Under the pieces are notes generated by a model that had not been told where the DNA came from, made no database searches, and saw only the letters and a program-made list of their open reading frames with translations. 64,000 bases of DNA from Symbiodinium sp. CCMP2592 (Eukaryota; Sar; Dinophyceae; Suessiales; Symbiodiniaceae): positions 1 to 64,000 of the forward strand of contig CAJNDT010004890.1 in NCBI GenBank assembly GCA_905221615.1. Reading direction: 5' to 3'. Made by a program: the position numbers and the translations under genes. This document shows, piece after piece, positions 30,314 through 41,843 of this stretch (the stretch's first letter is position 1; every line of letters starts with the position of its first letter).

Positions 30314-32840
30314 GCGAACGGTTCCGCACTGCTTCTGTGCTCTCATTTTTTTTCTTTCGCCGTGTGTGTCTTCACTCGGCTGGTTTTTAATCGATGTGCA
30401 GCCTGCCATTATCTGAAACAGAACGATGCGCTCCAAGTGATTCGCGAAGCTAACTTTCGTCGAGGATATCGAGAAATGTCTTGTGTGTGTCACTGTAAAT
30501 TGAAGACTATGTCTCTGCAGTGCTAAAGCTAGCTGTTCGACATTCCTGCAGCGCTAACTATCAAGCAACATTCCTGCTCTCTTCTTTCTTCTTGTTGTGC
30601 CATCGTCGGGCCAGGCTCTTAAGATTAATCTGCATTCTTTTATTACCGTGCACCAGCAATGTCTCTTAGGCTGTCATGGCTTTGTACTTCCAGCACAGCA
30701 TGTTGGACGATGATGACCGCTGCAAGGTGCCGCCTGGAACTCGGACTGCTCATCCTCGCTAGTCACGTTCGGAAGTGTCATGGCACTTTGTCTGAGGCTG
30801 CCTATGGCAGAGAGTGAGCCACCTTCGGGTAAGCGTGCCTAGATTGCACCGAGTTCCGACTGCTCGCGGGATTGCACATACTACACATGATCATTGAGTC
30901 TAAGGTGTTTTTGTCAAGTGGCTCCGTCGCTGGGTGAGGACTACCCCTTGGTCGCACTACTTCGGTTGCAGTCGTTCTGCTGCCGCGAGGATTTCCTTGC
31001 CTGATCCGATGGATGTCACTTCAGGCTGACTATGCTTTTCAAAAGCGCATGCTGCGGTTGCTGGTGTGCGTGATGTGAAGCGGTCCTTCAGGGGTAGCTG
31101 CTGACGGCGGCTGGCGAAAGCGTAAGCACGGAGCTGTTTTTGTTTGGAATAGACCTAGCGACCAATGTCACGATAGCAACCTAGTACATCAAGGTCTGAC
31201 GCCGCTGCCGTCAAAGGATACCGCTGTTGCTTGCCTGAAACATTGCATCTGAGTTCAAACGTTTAGATGTTACATGGTGGCTTGTTTGTTGTATTGTTAG
31301 TGTTCCAAGGGGTTTTTGAAAACGGCCGCTGGCGAAAGGTAATGCCTGTGCCTTAATGGTACCTAGAACAAAGAACTACTTCTTTGCTACAATTTCAACG
31401 AGGCCTGCCGCCGCGGCCGTCATGGATTCAACGAGAAAGCAGCAGGGCACCGAGTTTAACATCTAGGTTGCTGTGTTAGTTATTGACGAACTGAGACGTC
31501 GCATTCCTTTCTGTTCGGTGCTCCGTGTTCGGCAGGATCGCGCCGAAGCTCGTGACGACGTCGGAGTTGCTTTCTGCAGATTAGCTCTAGACATTCTCCA
31601 ATTTTCCCGACTTGTGCGGCCGTAAGGCTTGACCCGATGGCTGTGCGGCGCTCCAAGCACAGGGGGCAAACATCGGTTGTCAGCATGTAGCTCACATGCA
31701 AGGTATAACGGTATAACAGCACCCTGTCCAGGTCCAAGAACAACGAGGAAACCAGGATCCGGAGTTTGTTGAACACTGAGCTCGACGCTCAATGTTTTTG
31801 GGATGAACGTTCGAACCAACATCTGTCTTATGTCTTACTTGATCTTGTAGTGCTCGAACCAGGGAGGCAGCGATTCTTCACTGGCGCGACTTCTTGTCCG
31901 ATCCTTTGTTGAGATGCTTCCAGCAGATGAAAGGATTTTTCGACCCTGGGAACGTGTATAGTGTTGCTGCGCATGCGCGAAGGTGTTATCATGCTGGCGT
32001 GGAGCAGCTCATCCAGTGCGAGCATCGGACCTAGTGCAATTAGTTCGGATGATGCCCTGATTGCATTGCTTCCAATGTCAGGTATGCAGCGACAAGGCCC
32101 TGGCAGGAGTTCGAGCGATGATCTTAGTCTTAGTATTCGACAGAGTCGCACTCTCGAAACTTGTGCAGCTCGCTGCAACTTTCATGTGCGGCCTCCACTT
32201 GAGAAGGCCAGCAATGACGAGCCCCGACATCGAAGACTTTCCGTTGGACGAGACGGTCATGTGTGGCGGGCTTATGATTTCTCGTTCGTGACTGTCTGTG
32301 TGTGTTTGTGTGTGTGTTCGTTTGTGTGCATACGTGTGCACCAAGACTGACAGCTGGTAAGTTGACTTCAGGGATCGCTTGCGGCTGGTGCGTAAAGGAG
32401 CTGCACATGAAGGCGCCTGAGGTCGTCATGCGAGAATGTTTCTTGGCTTGTTCGCCGCAGAACCTAGTTGCATAGTTTCATTGCACATTGTCATGTAAGG
32501 TGACATACTCGCCAAGAGAATTTTCGCACGCCTTTCCTCGAGCAAGCATCTTCCCGCGGCCGAGGTGGGTCGGTAAAAGCGCATCGTACAGGCGAGCTTT
32601 CGTGTTTGGATTAGGACCGTCCCAATTGGCGATGCCTTCCGCGCCCGCGGTTCTATCGGGGCTTCAAGCCACGTGTAGGCTTGCTGCTGTTGTGATTGTT
32701 CCTCATCGAATTTCCTTTCCTATGCAAGTCAAACAGGTCAGAAGAAGAGCAAGACCACTGCTGCAAAAACTCCCTGCACAGGACTCGAGTAGCAAGTTGC
32801 ATCAGGTGTGCGATCATCCAAATACAATAACTTATTTGCA
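30314..32840. other. Non-coding or intronic stretch, no exon placed
   Basis: The first part, after the stop at 30,313, is T-rich and looks like a 3' untranslated region. From about 31,900 to 32,350 overlapping frames are moderately open on both strands, including a GT microsatellite at about 32,297-32,337. None has recognisable domains. Confidence 0.4.
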
Positions 32841-32841
32841 G

Positions 32842-33240
32842 GCGACGTGAAGAAAGACTGCTGCCTCATCGATGCTCTCCGGGCACACGGCTACAAGGTC
32901 CCGTACGCAACCTGTGGCCCCTTCTGGGCCGTGGCGGACGGGAACAGGTTCCTGCTTCCCTATGGGCCACTCGCAAAAGAATTTGTTTTGTTTTTCTAGA
33001 GAAGTCGTATGGCACTCTGGATTTTTACAGGCTCCACGATCCAAGGAGAACAGTGATTCCGATCGACGCCCAAGAAATCCGTACACATGGTGAATATATT
33101 CTTGGAAAGGACCATCACTTCGTTGCCTTGCGCAGCAACAGCGAAGGCCTTTTTGTTAATGTGTCACACCGCCGACACCTTTGGCACGAAGTGGAAATCG
33201 CGGACTTGCTGCATGCCTCGCGACGAAATTACTTATGCTA
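32842..33240 (+). CDS. Cysteine-peptidase-like exons (left copy), interrupted
   Basis: After a good acceptor (TTATTTGCAG at 32,832-32,841) the frame reads …DCCLIDALRAHG…, then stops at 32,998-33,000. The neighbouring frame continues from about 33,002 (SYGTLDFY…) through …GEYILGKDHHFVALR… to a stop at 33,240. A Cys in a helix-like context followed by H-(F/C)-VAL is the pattern seen again inside the polymerase ORF (Cys521/His595 there). It is suggestive of a papain-fold peptidase or OTU-like domain, but weak. The frame change needs either a very short intron or a real frameshift, so this piece may be broken. Confidence 0.3.
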
Positions 33241-34988
33241 GAGAGATTGCCTTAACGGTATTTTCTAGTCTTGTAGCAACTTCGGCTCAGGTCATGGTCC
33301 ATCAAGACCAGGAAACGGGCAAGTTTTTGCTCGACCCGATGAACATCGCCGCTGCCTTTCGAGTGGAGCGCCTGTGTACGGTTTCTTGGCTGCAGTGAAA
33401 CTTATGACTACATCACATTCTCACATGCTCCATTGTACCCGAGGCAAGCGCAACAGGGGATGCAACAAGTGTCCGCGATGTGCTAGGCTCCGGCTGGGAG
33501 ACGCCTGACTGCATGATGCTTCAATGTCATCGACTCTTTTGCGAGTGCGAGTAGATAAGACCTCTGTCGCGTCAAATTCAAAAAAAGCGTTCCATTGTTG
33601 ATAGTACGGAAGCAGTCAGGCCATGGATGAGTGATATGCTGCACAGAGACCTTGTTCGCTACGGCGGCGAGATCCCGGACCTTCGTCCAGGCCGCACTCT
33701 TCCACCTGTTCTTTCCGAGCAGCAGAAGGACACCACGAGAGCGGTCGCTGCACCTTCGAAAATGTTAGACATTAGTGTTTGAACTGAAGGAAAGAGCTCT
33801 GCTTGCCGCAGAACGAGTGCGTTGCAAAGAAGTCGCGGAGCAGGCCATTGGGTTATGTAGTTTTCCATGCTCAGGCTACAATTCGTGTTGGGATCTTGCT
33901 GCGGACTGTTTGCGTGCGTTTTCTTTACATCTAGCTTGTTACATTGCTATTGACTGAGCACCCTTTTGTTCGAGACAGGGAGAAACGTCCAAATCAGCGC
34001 CCAGCGATCCTCCACCGAGAGATGATTCTGTAACTCGGCTCTGGACGGTGGCTTGCTTCTGTCCGAAAGTTCTGATATTTGGGTAACTCAGTTTATAAGT
34101 AGCAGTGACGTGGTGCTTGCAACAGTTCGATTGAATCCCGACCAAGGCCTGCCAGGCGAAGACAAAGTGTCCTACCGTGTTCGAGCCCCTTTTCTTTTTC
34201 GGTTCTGGCATTGAATATGCTATGGGGAAGGACCAACACGTGGTCATGCGACTTCAATCAAGTCACATCCCAGCGCTCCCCTTCCTTTCCACGGCCTCGG
34301 AGCCAGAGGGCTGGTGGACACCGATTGTGATGCATCCGCACCATCCAGCCATCACCAAGCTGGGGTTTTCGCAAGGCACGGATGCGGTGCTACTTTTCAG
34401 GTCCGGCACGAGGGAAGCCTGGTGGGGACAAAACATCCGGGAAGCCTGGCAAGCTTATCATGTCTCCGAAGCTTTATTCGACCGCCATGTCCACGGTGTG
34501 CGCCGAAGCTGCATATAAAGTATAATTTAGTCAGACATCGATGATCTCAGATGGTTCTCGGGTACAGAACGCGCTGAAAGGTGCGACCATGCGGAGAAGC
34601 CTTCCGTGAAGCGATGGAGAAGGCATGGATCTGAAAGCAAACACTGTGTTGGCGATGTAGTCTTTCATTAGAGCTCCGGGACTGAGGTATCGCTCCAACA
34701 CAGACCGTGCTGTGGATGGTACTCCTGCAAGACGCTGGGCGAGGCTTTGCTTAGCATGTGCGATGCTGTGTTATAAACATGCCTGCTTACCAAACATTGT
34801 CGACTCTTCACTTTTATGATTTTTCATCAGGCGCTTCGGTGAGACAACGCGGCACCTTGCATGCAATTGTCCATAGAGTGTTGCTTTGTAGTCTAGTATC
34901 ATGTGCTCGGGTTTGGTTAAGACACACTTGACTGTACCGTGTGTGTGTGTGTGCCACTGTAACTATTGCGTGTTTGCGGTGCTGATCA
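33241..34988. other. Introns or small exons between peptidase-like and F-box segments (left copy)
   Basis: Short protein-like frames occur, such as one around 33,624-33,780 (…LVRYGGEIPDLRPG…) and one at 34,177-34,518 (…EYAMGKDQHVVMRL…, resembling the EYILGKDHHFVALR of the preceding exon). They are probably exons of the same gene, but I cannot assign splice sites reliably. A GT microsatellite lies at about 34,938-34,952. Confidence 0.35.
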
Positions 34989-37900
34989 GGCCGGCAAGCG
35001 ATGCCGTTGGCGGCTCTCTGCCGCCTGAAATCATGACCATGCTGCCAGGGTACTTCTTCTCCAACACGTACCTGCAGACCCTGGCCTGTGTTTCCAAAAC
35101 TATGCTGCTTGCATCCCGCGACCCTCAGCACTGGCGCGGAAGATGTCTTTCGTTGGCGGAAACTGAGTTTGCTGATCCTAGAGTTCTTCGCAACTTTGCA
35201 CACGCCTATGATGTTGCAAGCGTAGTCCGGGTCGATGAATCTAGGTCTTTTTCCAGCAAGCTTTTCGTTTCATTTGCTGATATCCGCGTTGCGCGTCCGT
35301 GTCTTAGAAACGGACATCGTGCGGGTGTCAAGTGTCAATTAATGCATATTTCTTGTGGGCATATACATATAATGTTTTTTTGCCTTCGCTTAGCCAAGGT
35401 CAGACAGCTAGCAATGTTCCTGATGTTTCCACCACGCTTGGCCTTGGACTGGGTTGCGCAGTCCTTGCACGACCCTGGGTATCCAAGGTGGTATGGCTTC
35501 CACTCAGAGACACCGCTGATGGGCGACGCCGTTTTCGAGCTGTGGTTACCGTGTCGAGCATCAGGCCTGTATGTAGGCGTTCGAGACTGGCACAATGGAC
35601 ATCGCACATGGCTCCGAGTTGACAACTTGTACCGTGAGGAGTCTACGATTTCTGTGGGAATGAATAACCAAACTTCGCAGCCTCGCCACAGCCACAACAA
35701 CATGCTTCTCCTACAGCCGCAGCGCACCCATCGCTTCTGTGTCCGCTGGAACCAAAGGGCCTTTGAGGTGGGCGTGGATGGCAAGTTGATCATTGCTGCC
35801 AACTTGCGAAATGGTGCCCAAGATATAGCGTCGCCTCTTGCGCAAGTTTTTGTTTGGGTTCATGTGCGGCCCGGTGGCTCTGAGGAAAGGACACGCGTCC
35901 GGCCTCTTCCATCGCCTATTCAAAGGAATGCACGTGTGACTTGTGCGCTTTGCCAACGCGAAGAGAGTGTTCTGCTGCCTTGCTGGGCAGCTTGTCCACT
36001 TTGTTCGACGTGGATCTGCAAGGAGCACACTGGGCATGAACCGCAGCGTCGCTGCCGCAAATGCATGATGCAGCTGCAGGATTACGTTGGTGGCGGTCCT
36101 GGCAGTGACAGCGCTTGTCTGGCCTCCACTATTTCTGAGTACGTAATATTTATGCGCATTCAGCACCTGCGAGATTTGATCTTAAGGAACATCCAGGAGA
36201 TGGTCACAGATCGGGCGCTGTGGTTCTCTGTGCCCGATCCTTTTGATTTAAGCATTGACGCTCGCACATGGATGCACTATGTGGATGCCGTCGAGTTTCA
36301 GGCTAGACAAGTGACGTCGCAAGTCGATATCTCCATCATGCAGCCGAAGCCGCGACAACACGCACTGCACACCTTATCTGATGCCGACCGAGCAGTGAAA
36401 CGGCTTGGTGCTTGGGCACGTTTGCTTATGTTGCTCATTCCGTATCGAGAAGTTGTATGTTTGCAGCAGATCTGGTCACCTACGGATTCGTTTATTTCAA
36501 AGAGAGCGTGGGAGTGGCATCTGTACGAAATCAGACAATCCGTTCTCCTGCTGGAGACGGAGACGCCGCAAACAGTTTCAGAGTTCTCCGGCACCTCACC
36601 AAGACGTTTTGATTTTCTGGCCGGGACATGCATGCCTACCCACGAGCAATGGCTGTTCCTTAGCGAACGCCGAGCTGCTGCCTTGCTGCGACGACAGTTA
36701 CACATCGGCATGGAGTCCCCCCATGATTTTTTTTGCTTGTGGGATCGAAGCCTGAGCCCATACTGCTGCCCAAGCTATACGGCTGGGGCGACGTCCATGA
36801 TCCGCTTGCCTCCTTTTGCGTGGGCAGACGTGAAGCCTCCTGTTCTTCCAAGTGCCGCAGACGAGGTCTTGAGTCGCCTCGAGTGCGTAGATGTGGAGTG
36901 TACTCTTCTTGCCCAACTGCATGGTCACCCGAGAGACAGACACGTGTCTTTCGTTCAGGAAACACACAGCTATTATGTGAGAGGAAACAAAATGCCTTTG
37001 TCCGTCACTGGCTTGGTACATTCCTTTGCTGACGAGTTTCGACCAGACGAAGCTATTCAGAAGATGGTTAATAGTGGTCGATGGCCTCGGCCTGAATACT
37101 CTCACCAGGTGGCCGACACCATTGTGCCGTTCTCCGCAGACGAGATCAAGGTGGCATGGTCGCGTAACGCGAAGGAGGCAGCGGCTAGGGGAACGTGGAT
37201 GCATTTGCAGATTGAAGTTTTGCTCAATGCCGGATACGTTCAAGAAGAATGCTGCGTCGAGCTTCAGTTATTCAAGCAATTTCTTCGGGAATATCCGCTG
37301 CCGCTGCTCGCGTTTCGAACGGAATGGTGCATTTATGGTGAGAATGAGCGGCTGGCAGGCTGCATCGACTTCGTGGCCAGGTGCTCTAAAGACGAAGTCA
37401 TTCTATTTGATTGGAAGAGAACCAAAGGCCTGTGCAACAAATACACCAATCGATGGGCAAACATGGCAGCGCCTGTAAGTCATCTGGAGGACTGTGCAGG
37501 CAATCACTACCGACTACAGCTGAATCTCTACAAGTACATCATCGAGAAGTACTACAACCTCAAAGTGCGTGCCATGCATGTTGTTTGCTGCCACCCAGAT
37601 CAAGAAGCAGAAGGCCCCTTTGTGGATAACGTCCCGGTCATGGACAAAGAAATTCACGAAATCTTGAAGGTGCACGTATCTCGTGTTGATTTTGTAGGAG
37701 GCAAGCAAGCTTTGCGCAGTGCTGCGGATATCATTGATGCCTGGCATCGTCTGCAGCACGGCATCCAAGTGGAGGAGGCTGTTGAAGTTGCTTTGGTTGA
37801 ACCAGTTCCTGTAAGAACTGCGGTCATGGTCAATGACACCTACGATTCAGACGAAGAGTCGGGTTTTTGGGGGCCGGCATTCACAGCCGACGACGATGCA

Positions 37901-38509
37901 CTTTCTATCAGCAGTGAGTCTGCAGGAGAATGGGTTTGCGATGCCACTGGGTGCTTCAGATGGGTCAGAGGTTCGCCGCAGCTGTTGGACCATGGCGAAG
38001 ATCAAGAAAGCGTGTTTTTCGTGAGCTCGATCCCGGAAAATGCAGCCACGGTGAATTGCGCCTACGATTCAGACGATGAGGTGGGGTTTTTGGAGCCGGC
38101 ATTCACAGCCGACAACGATGCACTTTTTGCCAGTAGTGAATCTGCAGGAGAATGGGTTTGTGACGCCAGTGGATGCTTTAGATGGGTCAGAAGTCCGCCT
38201 CAGCTGTCCTACCAGGATGTGGACGAGCTCGGAGGGTCCTTGCCCTCTGAGGCCCTGGAGCTTCTTCCAGGCTATTTTTTCTCCTACAATTTCCTAAAAC
38301 ACCTATCCTGGACATGCAGAGGCATGCTTCGCTCGGCGCGCAGTCGCGAGCATTGGCGAGGCCGCAGCTTGTCGCTGCGCGGCCTCGAATTTCTGGAAGC
38401 ATCGGTGTTGCGGGACCTCCATTTCGCATTAGAAGAGGCCAGAGTTGTGACTGTGAATGTGCCTTGGCTTGTCTGGCAAGAAGTTATATATAAGATGTTT
38501 TTGTTGTAA
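34901..38509 (+). CDS. F-box / jelly-roll / Zn / PD-(D/E)XK nuclease multidomain protein, left copy
   Basis: A 1,202-codon frame almost identical to 41,844-45,452; only Ala to Pro and His to Arg changes were noticed between the two. Domains in order are F-box-like, concanavalin/SPRY-like, Cys/His zinc module, PD-(D/E)XK nuclease, two acidic repeats of about 74 residues, and the start of a second F-box-like domain. The true exon probably begins after the AG at about 34,988-34,989 and contains an in-frame intron ending at 35,398 (…TAGCCAAG|GTCAGACAG). The frame's last codons are intronic, since coding resumes in another frame at 38,550. See the right copy for residue positions. This copy is probably an assembly duplicate. 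Confidence 0.7.
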   Translation: MCSGLVKTHLTVPCVCVCHCNYCVFAVLIRPASDAVGGSLPPEIMTMLPGYFFSNTYLQTLACVSKTMLLASRDPQHWRGRCLSLAETEFADPRVLRNFAHAYDVASVVRVDESRSFSSKLFVSFADIRVARPCLRNGHRAGVKCQLMHISCGHIHIMFFCLRLAKVRQLAMFLMFPPRLALDWVAQSLHDPGYPRWYGFHSETPLMGDAVFELWLPCRASGLYVGVRDWHNGHRTWLRVDNLYREESTISVGMNNQTSQPRHSHNNMLLLQPQRTHRFCVRWNQRAFEVGVDGKLIIAANLRNGAQDIASPLAQVFVWVHVRPGGSEERTRVRPLPSPIQRNARVTCALCQREESVLLPCWAACPLCSTWICKEHTGHEPQRRCRKCMMQLQDYVGGGPGSDSACLASTISEYVIFMRIQHLRDLILRNIQEMVTDRALWFSVPDPFDLSIDARTWMHYVDAVEFQARQVTSQVDISIMQPKPRQHALHTLSDADRAVKRLGAWARLLMLLIPYREVVCLQQIWSPTDSFISKRAWEWHLYEIRQSVLLLETETPQTVSEFSGTSPRRFDFLAGTCMPTHEQWLFLSERRAAALLRRQLHIGMESPHDFFCLWDRSLSPYCCPSYTAGATSMIRLPPFAWADVKPPVLPSAADEVLSRLECVDVECTLLAQLHGHPRDRHVSFVQETHSYYVRGNKMPLSVTGLVHSFADEFRPDEAIQKMVNSGRWPRPEYSHQVADTIVPFSADEIKVAWSRNAKEAAARGTWMHLQIEVLLNAGYVQEECCVELQLFKQFLREYPLPLLAFRTEWCIYGENERLAGCIDFVARCSKDEVILFDWKRTKGLCNKYTNRWANMAAPVSHLEDCAGNHYRLQLNLYKYIIEKYYNLKVRAMHVVCCHPDQEAEGPFVDNVPVMDKEIHEILKVHVSRVDFVGGKQALRSAADIIDAWHRLQHGIQVEEAVEVALVEPVPVRTAVMVNDTYDSDEESGFWGPAFTADDDALSISSESAGEWVCDATGCFRWVRGSPQLLDHGEDQESVFFVSSIPENAATVNCAYDSDDEVGFLEPAFTADNDALFASSESAGEWVCDASGCFRWVRSPPQLSYQDVDELGGSLPSEALELLPGYFFSYNFLKHLSWTCRGMLRSARSREHWRGRSLSLRGLEFLEASVLRDLHFALEEARVVTVNVPWLVWQEVIYKMFLL

Positions 38510-38549
38510 GTTTCCTTGGAGAGTCTGGCATATCATTGGCCTTTCCCAG

Positions 38550-39853
38550 GATCTGCAATTGGCTATGTTCCATTCGTTCCCGCCGCGAATTGCGCTGGAG
38601 TGGGATGTAGAGGTCACTTGCTCTCAGCAGCCCGACCGGGTTGTGACCGGATTCAAGTCTCGTGGTCCGCTGATGGGAGCGGCGATTTTCGATCTCCGAC
38701 TTCCCGCTTGTGCCATCGGCCTCTACATCGGCGTGCGTCAATGGCAGCACAGCGAACAGCGGGCATACTATTGCGTTGTCAACCCTTGGCGTTCGAATCC
38801 AGCGGTGTTCATCGGCCTCAATGACGAATCCCCGCAAGTGCATCCGCGCAGAAACACGTGCTTGCTGCAACCAGAACGAGTTCATCGATTTGGGGTCAGC
38901 TGGAGCCGGCGGCATTTCGAGTTTTCGATCGATGGCGTTGGCGTTTCTCGAGCCAGACTACATGAAGAATTTCCAGATGGACCGTCTTCATTGGCGCAGC
39001 TGTCCGTCTTGATGCACGTGCAGCCAGGCAGCCTTTGGGACGCTATGTATCTTCGTCCGATTGCATCGCCGATCGACTGGAACGCACAGATCAATTGTGC
39101 CATTTGCGCAAGAGACTGGGCCCTGCATCCTGGCAACTGGTGCGTTTGTCCGTTGTGTTCCACGTGGATTTGCAATGTTCACAAGCTGCGATCTCCCGCC
39201 CGTCGCTGTCCTGTGTGTCCAAACCAGCTCATGGACTATTTGGGCGGTGCATCTCAGGAGCCAGATGCAGACGCTTCACAAGCATCCTTCGAAGATGTCC
39301 AAAAGGAACTAGCTGTGACCATACCAACCTTCTTCCTTCCTGAGGATGCTGTCGTTTCAGCCAAAAGAAGACGCTTGATGCCTGGAGCGTCCACCTCTGG
39401 TCAAGAGTTCGATGATCTATTTGGTCTGGCGTCGAAGGCGTGCTCGTCCTCCTTGAGTTCATGTCCTATTGTAGACGAGCACCAACCAGTGGCATCCGTC
39501 CAACAAGACCTCTACAAGAAGTTCATGTCCGCTGTTGACCTGGCAGGTCGGAAGCCCTACGCCTTCGTGCCCAAAATGTTGAGGGTCACAGGTTTCAAAC
39601 GTTTTGAGACCAATAAAATCATGACATTTCGGAATGTCATGGAAGCAAACTTTAATTCCATTTACCGGCGCTGTCTGGTATGGAATCCCAAGCCGATCTT
39701 CGTCGAAGACACAGCCTTCGGCGCAGCTTACCCAGATCCGGAAGCCGATGGTAGTTTCAGAAAAGATTCTTCTCAGCGCAGTTTTCTGGGAAGTGGCCCT
39801 GCCATTGCCGCCGCGTTGGAACAACAGCATGGTTTTGAGTTTCATCCAGCTGT
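38550..39853 (+). CDS. Second F-box/jelly-roll/Zn module and helicase fragment, left copy, cut by gap
   Basis: The exon starts after TTTCCCAG at 38,542-38,549 (DLQLAMFHSFPPR…) and is homologous to the post-intron part of the first module (RQLAMFLMFPPR…). It carries the jelly-roll region, the CAIC...CPLC...CPVC zinc module, and a copy of the helicase C-terminal region, then runs into the N gap at 39,854. Any continuation of the frame through the Ns into 39,954-40,184 is artificial, since it would join unrelated exons. Confidence 0.65.
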
Positions 39854-39953
39854 NNNNNNNNNNNNNNNNNNNNNNNNNNNNNNNNNNNNNNNNNNNNNNN
39901 NNNNNNNNNNNNNNNNNNNNNNNNNNNNNNNNNNNNNNNNNNNNNNNNNNNNN
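39854..39953. other. Assembly gap, exactly 100 N
   Basis: A run of exactly 100 Ns, a common placeholder length for a gap of unknown size. It separates the two near-identical 6,843-bp copies. The left contig ends where the helicase-fragment insertion meets a 43-bp repeat (see 45,748-46,838), a plausible place for an assembler to stop. Confidence 1.
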
Positions 39954-39955
39954 GG

Positions 39956-40183
39956 CACTCTGGATTTTTACAGGCTCCACGATCCAAGGAGAACAGTGAT
40001 TCCGATCGACGCCCAAGAAATCCGTACACATGGTGAATATATTCTTGGAAAGGACCATCACTTCGTTGCCTTGCGCAGCAACAGCGAAGGCCTTTTTGTT
40101 AATGTGTCACACCGCCGACACCTTTGGCACGAAGTGGAAATCGCGGACTTGCTGCATGCCTCGCGACGAAATTACTTATGCTA
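39956..40183 (+). CDS. Cysteine-peptidase-like exon, right copy (5' end lost in gap)
   Basis: Encodes TLDFYRLHDP…GEYILGKDHHFVALR…, identical to the left copy's second exon, ending at the stop at 40,181-40,183. The Cys-bearing partner exon is not present on this side of the gap. The H-F-VAL motif is consistent with the His of a papain-fold peptidase but is not proof. Confidence 0.3.
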
Positions 40184-41843
40184 GAGAGATTGCCTTAACG
40201 GTATTTTCTAGTCTTGTAGCAACTTCGGCTCAGGTCATGGTCCATCAAGACCAGGAAACGGGCAAGTTTTTGCTCGACCCGATGAACATCGCCGCTGCCT
40301 TTCGAGTGGAGCGCCTGTGTACGGTTTCTTGGCTGCAGTGAAACTTATGACTACATCACATTCTCACATGCTCCATTGTACCCGAGGCAAGCGCAACAGG
40401 GGATGCAACAAGTGTCCGCGATGTGCTAGGCTCCGGCTGGGAGACGCCTGACTGCATGATGCTTCAATGTCATCGACTCTTTTGCGAGTGCGAGTAGATA
40501 AGACCTCTGTCGCGTCAAATTCAAAAAAAGCGTTCCATTGTTGATAGTACGGAAGCAGTCAGGCCATGGATGAGTGATATGCTGCACAGAGACCTTGTTC
40601 GCTACGGCGGCGAGATCCCGGACCTTCGTCCAGGCCGCACTCTTCCACCTGTTCTTTCCGAGCAGCAGAAGGACACCACGAGAGCGGTCGCTGCACCTTC
40701 GAAAATGTTAGACATTAGTGTTTGAACTGAAGGAAAGAGCTCTGCTTGCCGCAGAACGAGTGCGTTGCAAAGAAGTCGCGGAGCAGGCCATTGGGTTATG
40801 TAGTTTTCCATGCTCAGGCTACAATTCGTGTTGGGATCTTGCTGCGGACTGTTTGCGTGCGTTTTCTTTACATCTAGCTTGTTACATTGCTATTGACTGA
40901 GCACCCTTTTGTTCGAGACAGGGAGAAACGTCCAAATCAGCGCCCAGCGATCCTCCACCGAGAGATGATTCTGTAACTCGGCTCTGGACGGTGGCTTGCT
41001 TCTGTCCGAAAGTTCTGATATTTGGGTAACTCAGTTTATAAGTAGCAGTGACGTGGTGCTTGCAACAGTTCGATTGAATCCCGACCAAGGCCTGCCAGGC
41101 GAAGACAAAGTGTCCTACCGTGTTCGAGCCCCTTTTCTTTTTCGGTTCTGGCATTGAATATGCTATGGGGAAGGACCAACACGTGGTCATGCGACTTCAA
41201 TCAAGTCACATCCCAGCGCTCCCCTTCCTTTCCACGGCCTCGGAGCCAGAGGGCTGGTGGACACCGATTGTGATGCATCCGCACCATCCAGCCATCACCA
41301 AGCTGGGGTTTTCGCAAGGCACGGATGCGGTGCTACTTTTCAGGTCCGGCACGAGGGAAGCCTGGTGGGGACAAAACATCCGGGAAGCCTGGCAAGCTTA
41401 TCATGTCTCCGAAGCTTTATTCGACCGCCATGTCCACGGTGTGCGCCGAAGCTGCATATAAAGTATAATTTAGTCAGACATCGATGATCTCAGATGGTTC
41501 TCGGGTACAGAACGCGCTGAAAGGTGCGACCATGCGGAGAAGCCTTCCGTGAAGCGATGGAGAAGGCATGGATCTGAAAGCAAACACTGTGTTGGCGATG
41601 TAGTCTTTCATTAGAGCTCCGGGACTGAGGTATCGCTCCAACACAGACCGTGCTGTGGATGGTACTCCTGCAAGACGCTGGGCGAGGCTTTGCTTAGCAT
41701 GTGCGATGCTGTGTTATAAACATGCCTGCTTACCAAACATTGTCGACTCTTCACTTTTATGATTTTTCATCAGGCGCTTCGGTGAGACAACGCGGCACCT
41801 TGCATGCAATTGTCCATAGAGTGTTGCTTTGTAGTCTAGTATC

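Larger units (their letters stand above)
33011..39853 (+). repeat. Left copy of a near-identical 6,843-bp duplication
   Basis: It matches 39,954-46,796 base for base at an offset of 6,943. I noticed four differences: 34,994 G/C, 35,694 A/G, 39,570 C/A and 39,590 A/G. It ends exactly at the N gap. The left copy's end corresponds to interior sequence of the right copy and vice versa, the signature of two overlapping contigs placed in series. A genuine recent tandem duplication is the alternative. Confidence 0.97.

Noticed and set aside
38457-40184. Single 575-codon ORF spanning the N gap
   Set aside because: It reads through 100 Ns and joins the helicase-fragment region to peptidase-like exon sequence; the fusion is an artefact of the placeholder gap.
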